Positions 57,491 to 64,000 of a stretch of 64,000 nucleotides of DNA are shown here, in pieces. Positions within the stretch are counted from its first letter, which is position 1. Each line of letters opens with the position of its first letter. The notes under the pieces were generated by a model. The model ran no database searches. It saw nothing but the letters and a program-made list of their open reading frames with translations, and was not told where the DNA came from. This DNA comes from Cercospora beticola (taxonomy: Eukaryota; Ascomycota; Dothideomycetes; Mycosphaerellales; Mycosphaerellaceae), in assembly GCF_033473495.1 (NCBI RefSeq), contig NC_088935.1, forward strand, positions 2,418,001-2,482,000, read 5' to 3'. The translations under genes and the position numbers were made by a program.

Positions 57491-59642
57491 ATGGGCCTCC
57501 CCTCACATGATAGCTCGCCGAGAAGTGCTTCCCCCGACCATCACGCCAAACCAAAGGTGTTGCCGGACGTCAGCATTGCGGATTCAGCCCTGTTCAAGCG
57601 TGTGGAGGGAAGGACTTTCGAGACGGAAAGCTTGGAGGACTTTTACAAACCCATTGCCGAGTATGAGGGCGCTCATCGCTATGATCCAAAGTTCGCGTGG
57701 GAACAGAAGGAGGAGAAACGAGTTGTACGGAAGATCGGTAAGGGCTTTGCCAAACTTCATCTGGTACCCGCTGACATGAGGGAGATGCGCGAATTTGTAC
57801 TTGGGCTTGCTTGATGTTCTTCGCCCTGCAGCTTGATCGTGGCAATATATCGCAAACGCTCAGTGACAACCTTTTGGAGGATCTTGGAATGTCCACAAAC
57901 GACGTGAGTCTCGTGCGCGAGGGAAGACCCTTGTCGCAGGATCAGAGCCAAACGGTTGGCCTGAAGTGGAAGCCATCATTCATTCGACGCGGCCACTGGG
58001 CTCCAGCTTCGGTGAAGTGTCAATTGAGTCAAATGCTGACTTGTAACAGTATAACACAGGACAGACAATCTTCTACGTCTCTTTCCTGTTCGCCGAGCTG
58101 CCATCGCAGCTAATATCGAAGAAATTAGGACCAGACAATTGGATACCTATCCAGATGGTGTCCTGGAGTCTTGTAGCGTGCATGCAGGCTTTCCTAAGTG
58201 GCAGGAGCTCCTTCTGGGCGACTCGCTCGTTGCTCGGACTGATCGAGGGCGGTTTCATTCCAGATGTATGGACAGCTCGACCTGCCTCTGGAGAAGTACT
58301 TGCTAACATCGCCTGCACGTTCCAGGTAATACTATACCTCTCATACTTTTACACTGGGAAGGAACTCCCGATCAGACTTTCGTTTTTCTGGACCGCTTAC
58401 CAATCGACAAGCATTGTTTCAGCTTTCCTGGCGTATGGTATCCTTCACATGCGAGGCATCAATGGAATGGCCGGCTGGAGATGGCTCTTTGCTTTGGAAG
58501 GAACTCTCACCGGCCTCATTGGCATGCTCTCATACTTCTACCTTCCTCCGTCGCCGACGCAGACAGCTTCCTGGTTCCGTGGCAAGGACGGTTGGTTCGA
58601 CGAGCGCGAGGAGAAGATTATGGTCAACCGGATATTGCGAGACGATCCCAGTAAAGGCGATATGCACAACCGCGAAGGATTGAGCATCCGCATGCTCTGG
58701 AAGTGTCTCCAGGACTATCACATGTGGCCTATTTACTTGCTTGGTCTAAGCTGGACCATTCCCAAGTGCGTATCCGCGGCGATGGGCGTTGAACCAGGCT
58801 GACGAGACATTAGCACGCCAATAACATCGTACTTGACTCTTCAACTAAAGAGCGTGGGATTTGGTACCTTCGAGACGAATCTGCTGACGATTCCGGCATA
58901 TGTGATCTTCATAATTAATCTTCTGGTCTTGACCTGGTATGTGGGCCGCCACGAAAGACTTTCGCTCAGGTAGCACTAACTCGCAATAGGTTGAGTGAAA
59001 AGCTCAATGAACGCTTTTTGCTTGCCACAATCAGTCAAATTTGGGCGCTCCCGCTCCTGATTGCACTAGAAGTGTTGCCAGCCGATCGATCACCCTGGGT
59101 AGCATGGATCCTTTCCGTCCTGCTGTACGCTATGGTGAGTAGCAACTGCTGTGGCGTATCGATGCAGTTCTCTCCACTAACGAAGTATCAGCCGTACGCC
59201 CACGCAATGATTGTCGCTGTCACTTCGAGAAATGCTGGCTCTGTGAGAACACGTACCGTTGCCTCGGCATTGTATAACATGATGGTCCAGACTAGCAATA
59301 TCATCGGCAACAACAGTAAGTCCTGAGAGCCTGGTGGAAGGATGGGGGCTGACTTGTGACCAGTATATCGTACGCCAGATGCTCCGCAATATTACACTGG
59401 CAATAAAGTGCTCCTGGCGATCGTTGCATGTGAGTAGCACGCGACTTTGGCGCACAAGGCTTGAGCTGACCAACTTCCCAGACAATATCTGCCTGTTTCT
59501 GTTCACAAAAGTCTTCTATGTGGTCGTCAATCAGAGGCGAGCCAAGATCTGGGACGCCATGTCCAAGGAGGAAAAGGAGAATTACTTGTCAACCACGAAA
59601 GATGAAGGCAACAAGCGTTTGGATTTCCGTTTCGCTCATTGA
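57491..59642 (+). CDS. MFS anion transporter, Dal5/Tna1/Soa1 (allantoate permease) family
   Basis: Nine exons (57491-57737, 57785-57903, 58050-58265, 58326-58765, 58814-58936, 58990-59134, 59192-59315, 59364-59429, 59482-59642) encode 546 residues. A charged N-terminal tail precedes DARICTWACLMFFALQLDRG, the family signature around helix 1. GLIEGGFIPD, LPIRLSFFWTAYQ, GWRWLFALEGTLT and the SRNAGSVRTRTVASALYNMM loop complete the pattern of twelve helices. The family takes up carboxylates and related anions (allantoate, nicotinate, pantothenate), and yeast Soa1 takes up sulfonates and inorganic sulfur. Its position next to a TauD dioxygenase points to sulfonate uptake. Confidence 0.92.
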
Positions 59643-59895
59643 TAGATCAAGCATTGTAAATTCTGGGTGATTGTAGCTTGAATCGTAAACGTCTTGTGCG
59701 ATTGTTCCAACCTCGATGAGTAATGTTCGCGTGCTGTGTTTGATGTCGAAGAGAGTTCGAGGCAGGCCTGCAGGGTCTCGGTCTTGGCCCCGCTGCAGAT
59801 CTGTCCCCGCCAAAACTTCTGGTTCACACTGCGACTCGCACTTGTGACTCTCAGTTTTGAGCAATCTTGTCTTCAATTGCTGGTCTTAGAACACC

Positions 59896-60226
59896 ATGGC
59901 GGACGAGAACATATATGACGAGATCGAAATCGAGGTCGGCGATCAACACCTTCCCACTTTGTACGCCACGACGAGGAAGTGACTGACGACGATTGCAGGA
60001 CATGACATTCGACGAGACTTTACAGATATACCACTACCCATGTCCCTGCGGCGACCGCTTCGAAATCAACATTGATGATCTTCGCGATGGGGAAGAGATC
60101 GCAGTGTGCCCGAGTTGTAGCCTGCAGATCCGCGTCATCTTCGACCTCGAGGATTTACCAAAGCCAGATGGTGGCGAGCAGCAGAAGCCGCAGACTGCTC
60201 CTCAGCAGGTTGCAGCGGCGGCTTGA
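59896..60226 (+). CDS. DPH3: Diphthamide biosynthesis protein 3 (CSL zinc-finger)
   Basis: Two exons (59896-59934, 59999-60226) encode 88 residues. [17 protein letters not shown] leads into the CSL-type finger with ligands in YPCPCGDRF and [11 protein letters not shown]. Between them lies [13 protein letters not shown]. Dph3 (Kti11) donates electrons to Dph1-Dph2 for diphthamide on elongation factor 2 and also supports Elongator. The first exon is only 39 nt and uses a weak donor (GTCGGC); the join is supported by exact family match. Confidence 0.94.
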
Positions 60227-60638
60227 ACGGAGCTCCGCGTCATTGGGAAGATACGAAGAGATAATGCACATGCGAGGAGGAAGCCGACCTGTGCATGCCG
60301 ACCTATGCTAGACAGAGCGCTGAGGCACATGCTTTGCTAGCAGGGGAAGAGCCAGACCCGGAGAAGTCGTACACATCAAACACCAGCGATTTAAGGCAGC
60401 GAACCAGATCCGCGCCGCGTCAGCAAGTCTGTGAGCAGAGCGTGGAGGTGGATGCATGCCACAAGCGCATCAGGGGAGGATAGTCGAGAGGCGTGGTTGA
60501 TACAGTCCAAGACAGCGGCGCGCAGGTTCATGAGCACAGCCGGAGGGTGGTACAGAGAACACGAATGTGAGAACAGGATGTAGTCATTCAAAATGGCGTT
60601 GACGGCCAATTGCATCTGGCAGCCCTCTGTCCAGCCGT
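60227..60638. other. Convergent intergenic region, 0.41 kb
   Basis: It lies between the stops of DPH3 and the frataxin gene and holds both 3' UTRs. Nothing else is seen. Confidence 0.45.
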
Positions 60639-61344
60639 CTATTCTGTTGCATCCTTGCTGGGAGCCATATCTTCCTCGCTGTGATCAATACCCAATCCGA
60701 GCTCCTTGCTCAACAAAGCATTGAGCCTCGTGCCGTCGCGCAGGTACACCCAATCTCCATGACCTCCGCCCTCTTTCTGATGCATGCTCTCCCCCGATAC
60801 CACCCAGTCGAAGCGCTTGGGGCCGGACAGAGGCGATGACAGCCAAATCTGCTTATTCGGCGGCTGCTTGTTGAGAACATAGGTGCCATTGGGTGGGAAC
60901 ACAATGTTCAGCACACCGGCCTGGCAGTGTGTTAGCTGATCAGATGTGCAAGTCAATGTAGCTCGCTGTGTGGTCGAAACCTACAGAGTACTCCACTTCA
61001 ACGTCTTCCCGCGACTCCTGCATAGCCTCTGCCTTCTCATGTACGGCATCCATCTGCAGATCAGACAGCCGCTGATACTCCTCGTCGGTGAGCTGTGCGG
61101 CGTGCAGGCTGCCGGGTTCTACAGCTTCATCATTCGGCGGCTTGGGGTCTTCTGTCTCAGGCATGATGCCAGCGCGAGCGGTAGATGTGATCGAGAGCCA
61201 TCGCGGATGCGACAAGGTGACGGGACGTATCGTTTGGCGGAGGGCCTGGCGGTGCATCTGTCGGTGGGGAGTGGGCTGCGCAACCGCTTTCGAGGTGCGG
61301 CGGAGGCATTGGCGCAGCAGGCGTGTCGTGGGCGGTGCGGACAT
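60639..61344 (-). CDS. YFH1: Frataxin, mitochondrial iron-sulfur assembly factor
   Basis: Two exons (61344-60985, 60920-60639) encode 213 residues. An Arg/Gln-rich presequence (about 1-65) is followed by the frataxin fold: the helix [20 protein letters not shown], the acidic [16 protein letters not shown] and the strand block [29 protein letters not shown] and the final helix [11 protein letters not shown] complete it. The acidic ridge binds iron and the beta-sheet contacts the Isu1-Nfs1 complex. The ATG at 61344 is the first one in frame and gives a fitting targeting sequence. Confidence 0.95.
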
Positions 61345-61659
61345 GGTGAAGACAGGTGACCACGGAGGTTGATTCTGCGCAGCGATCAAGGGGGAGAGAT
61401 GTGTGTTGTCCGTCAACAGATGTGATGTGAGATGGTTTGCTGCAGCAGTCAAGGTGTTGCAAGCTTGTGCACGCGATGACGGTAACTAGTCTAGCGTGAG
61501 CTTCGCACTCCATTGCAGCTCTCCCCACAGAACCCTTGCTGCCAGCACTCTGGCTTCACCACATGGCACTTGTGCACAGACATCACCCGGAAGCAAGTTT
61601 CTCATATGTCATTCGTATCGTCGTATCAAGAGATCTACCATCAGAGCGCCAACACCATC
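61345..61659. other. Intergenic region, 0.32 kb
   Basis: It holds the frataxin promoter and the 3' region of the sugar transporter (both minus strand). No exon is seen. Confidence 0.45.
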
Positions 61660-63679
61660 TCATGCCTTGCGATCGGCATCTTGGATGTTTTCCACCTGAT
61701 CTGCCTCCAGCACCGCCTTCTCGTGCAAGTTCTCCACGACACCACCCGCGCCCGCCGTGAGCTCTTTGCCCTTCCTTCCAATGAGGTACCATGGCAGGTT
61801 GAATACGGCATCGCAGGCTTCCAGTGACTTGCCTGCAAGCTCGGGCAAGAAAAACCATGCCCAGACCAACCCAATGATTGTCACTGTGGCGAAGAATAAC
61901 ATGGTCCCACCATGCGTCATGCCGATGAACATTTCTGGTACTGCTTTGGAATTGCCGTACTCTGCGACGGGTCAGCAAGGCAGGCAACATCAAAAGCTGT
62001 ACGAATCGGAAACACTGACGGTTGACAAAGTGGAATGTCATAGCGAACGATCCACCGATGGCGCGGAGCCGTAGGGGGTAGATTTCGGAATTGATGAGGT
62101 ACTGGATGCAATTCCAGCCCATTGCCCAGCCGAACCCGGAAAGATAGCTGTGAGAAAATAGGTCAGCGAATGACGCGGAGTGCCGCGGGAAATCCACGTA
62201 CATCATGACCAGAGCTCCTGTTGCGGCATTCTTTTGACTCTGGCTCTGCTCTTCGAGGTCGTCCACCTGCTGGTCTATCATGAGGAAGATGGCCATATAC
62301 AGCATCGCAACAAATTGCAGTGAGATTCCGATCATGAGAGACCGCTTGCGTCCAATGTAGTCAATCAAGAAAAGTGCGCAAGACAAGGCGGATATGAACT
62401 TGACAACTCCAAAAATGGCTGTTGCAAAGAGCTTCTGGTTCTGACCCGTCTGACCAACGAGGGCGAAGAACTCAGGAGCGTAGATCGTGATGGAGGATGC
62501 TCCACTCCTGTGGTGAAGTCCGGTCAGTCCTTCTCTCACAAGGGACAGTTGCCATTCGTATCTCACTTACCATTGACTGAGTAGCTGCGAGAAAACCGAG
62601 AGGAAAAGGCGGTATCTGTTGGCACTAGAGGAGACGAGCTCGCGGATAATGCCGTACCATTTTGTGCCCAGGGTCGCTTCCTTCTCCCGTTCAAGCTGAT
62701 CCCTGACATCGATGATCTCGGCCTGGACGTACCAGTGATCGCTCGGAAGGTTACGAAGGGTGGAAAGATTCTTTGTTGCCTGCTCATACTTCCCGACCTT
62801 CATCAGCCATCTTGGGGACTCCACGGCAAAGAGCGAGGAAAACCCGATGATAGAGGCGAAGTAGATGTGAAGCATGTTGGGCATGATCCACTGCAGCTGG
62901 CTTTCTCCCGAGATGTGGAGCGAGCTGCCCCAGACGGCAAAATATCCTTTGGTCGGAGTCAGCAAACGTTGCGTTGGCTCCAACGCGACGGGGACTTCGA
63001 ACCTAACATGATCCCCAAGTACACACTGCCACTAAACATACAAACACAGAGTCCTCTCGTGAAACGTGGAGAAATTTCCGCTAAATACGTCGGAGCAACG
63101 ACACAGCTCTGCCCTACTCCGAGTCCAGCAACTGTGAAAGACGTTAGATCGGCCTGTAACATGATTTCGATCCTCTTACTGAAGCGGCCAGCGTAGATCT
63201 GGCCAATAGATCCGGTGGTTCCAGCGGACAGAAATATCGCGATGCCGATGACCCAAAGCAAGCACAGTTGGCGAGTTGCCCATATACGACCAATCTTGTC
63301 TGTAATGTAAAACGCGATGAGTGCTCCTCCGATCGATCCAAGCTGAAGCATAGAGGTAATGTTGCCCAGACGGCTCGCTTGTTCAGTTTCGCTCAAGCTT
63401 GGGTCTTTGAGATGAAATTTCGAGGAGAAGCTAGGCAGCGTGGAAGTGGTGCCGATGAGGCCCTGCATCGTGATTTAGGGATGGAAGGACGCCAGCAGTC
63501 GGTTCGGAGTCTTGCCTCGTCTACGCCACGAGCGGCTCCCATAAGTCCAAAGACTGATATCCATGTCAATATTTGCACGACTTCTGCGCTGCGATTTACC
63601 ACTCACCGAACACGCCATACCATAATCGCCAATTCAGTACCTCACTGGGAGCTTCCTGATCGTTTCGACGGAGGAACAT
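61660..63679 (-). CDS. MFS sugar transporter
   Basis: Eight exons (63679-63607, 63553-63516, 63462-63180, 63131-63003, 62946-62571, 62507-62202, 62147-62020, 61961-61660) encode 544 residues. Sugar-porter signatures include GLMGAARGVDEGLIGTT, YITDKIGRIWATRQ, ESPRWLMKVGKYEQA, LIDYIGRKRSLM and LPELAGKSLEA. Twelve helices can be counted. The second intron has a GC donor (GCAAGA) and is required by the reading frame. The third intron (63132-63179) is 48 nt with no in-frame stop, so retention would add 16 residues. Substrate (hexose, pentose, or a quinate-like acid) is unknown. Confidence 0.92.
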
Positions 63680-64000
63680 CTTGGCCGAAGCTTAGAATGT
63701 CTTGAGCTCTGCTTTTTGTGCCTGAGGCAGTGCGGGAGAAGCAGAGAAGAGAAACAAGCAGGAGCTGCTAAGAAAACCAAGGATGCGGCGTTGCTTGGGG
63801 CACTTGTCCGAACTTATAAACGACGTGCGACCTCGTGAGCTGAGCCTTTCATCGGAGCACACCCGCGCACAGGACGACGGCCTACTTGGCACTTCTCGCA
63901 TTTCACTACGCGACCTCTCCACCATGAAAGTTTTCCAATGTGAACCCTGCTGTACTGGGGAAGCACTGTACTCGGCAGAGTGTGTATGGGGTCGATGCGG
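63680..64000. other. Right-edge region, 0.32 kb
   Basis: It contains the promoter of the sugar transporter. An ATG at 63924 in good context (CACCATGA) opens a short plus-strand frame that runs to the edge, but 25 codons are too few to judge. A gene could begin there. Confidence 0.35.

Noticed and set aside
63924..64000. Plus-strand frame from a good-context ATG at the right edge
   Set aside because: Only 25 codons are visible and no motif can be recognised, so a gene call would be a guess.

Overview
The window is nuclear DNA of a filamentous ascomycete (Pezizomycotina). Genes are split by many short introns of about 45-90 bp with GT-AG (twice GC-AG) borders. Both strands are used about equally and there are no operons. 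The proteins are typical of moulds: a Zn2Cys6 AflR-type regulator, a bZIP, a PtaB-like LIM-binding factor, Dal5-type and sugar transporters, a TauD dioxygenase and V-ATPase Vma2. Dothideomycetes seems likely, but that is an impression rather than a proof. I built 33 protein gene models, one of them cut by the left edge, by joining exons across splice sites so that length and phase close exactly. About 87 introns are placed. I saw no tRNA, rRNA, CRISPR array or transposon.

Region 1 (1-4.4 kb) holds a partial unknown gene, a secreted protein with a possible lysozyme-like core, and the mitochondrial magnesium channel Mrs2.

Region 2 (4.9-27.8 kb) looks accessory. It contains an amidase, an FAD phenol-hydroxylase-type monooxygenase, an amino-acid permease with a one-base frameshift, an AflR-type regulator divergent from a bZIP regulator, a Gre2-like reductase, a secondary-metabolism-type methyltransferase, a 14-exon aldehyde dehydrogenase, a threonine asparaginase and a BAHD/Tri101-type acyltransferase. 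The endocytic gene AP180 sits inside this run. No PKS, NRPS, terpene synthase or DMATS is visible, so it is either a catabolic or tailoring set, or a cluster whose backbone lies elsewhere.

Region 3 (28-38.3 kb) has two Myb-type regulators around a 3.1 kb gene-poor stretch, a mitochondrial Mmt1/2 metal exporter, a 65-residue protein with a myristoylation motif, and the v-SNARE Snc.

Region 4 (38.8-51.2 kb) has a class-I-type glutamine synthetase-like enzyme, an SDR, acyl-protein thioesterase 1, a LigB/DOPA-type dioxygenase, complex I subunit NDUFA2 head to head with a mitochondrial pyruvate carrier, a SnoaL/NTF2-like protein and a Q-rich LIM-binding coregulator.

Region 5 (53-63.7 kb) has V-ATPase subunit B, a TauD dioxygenase divergent from a Dal5-family transporter (a possible sulfonate uptake and cleavage pair), diphthamide protein Dph3, frataxin and a sugar transporter.

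The observations most worth checking are the permease frameshift with Gcn4/CpcA-type sites upstream, a perfect AflR-type palindrome between the AflR-like and bZIP genes, the TauD/Dal5 divergon, the consecutive stop-free introns around a 12-nt exon, and the small lipidation-motif protein.
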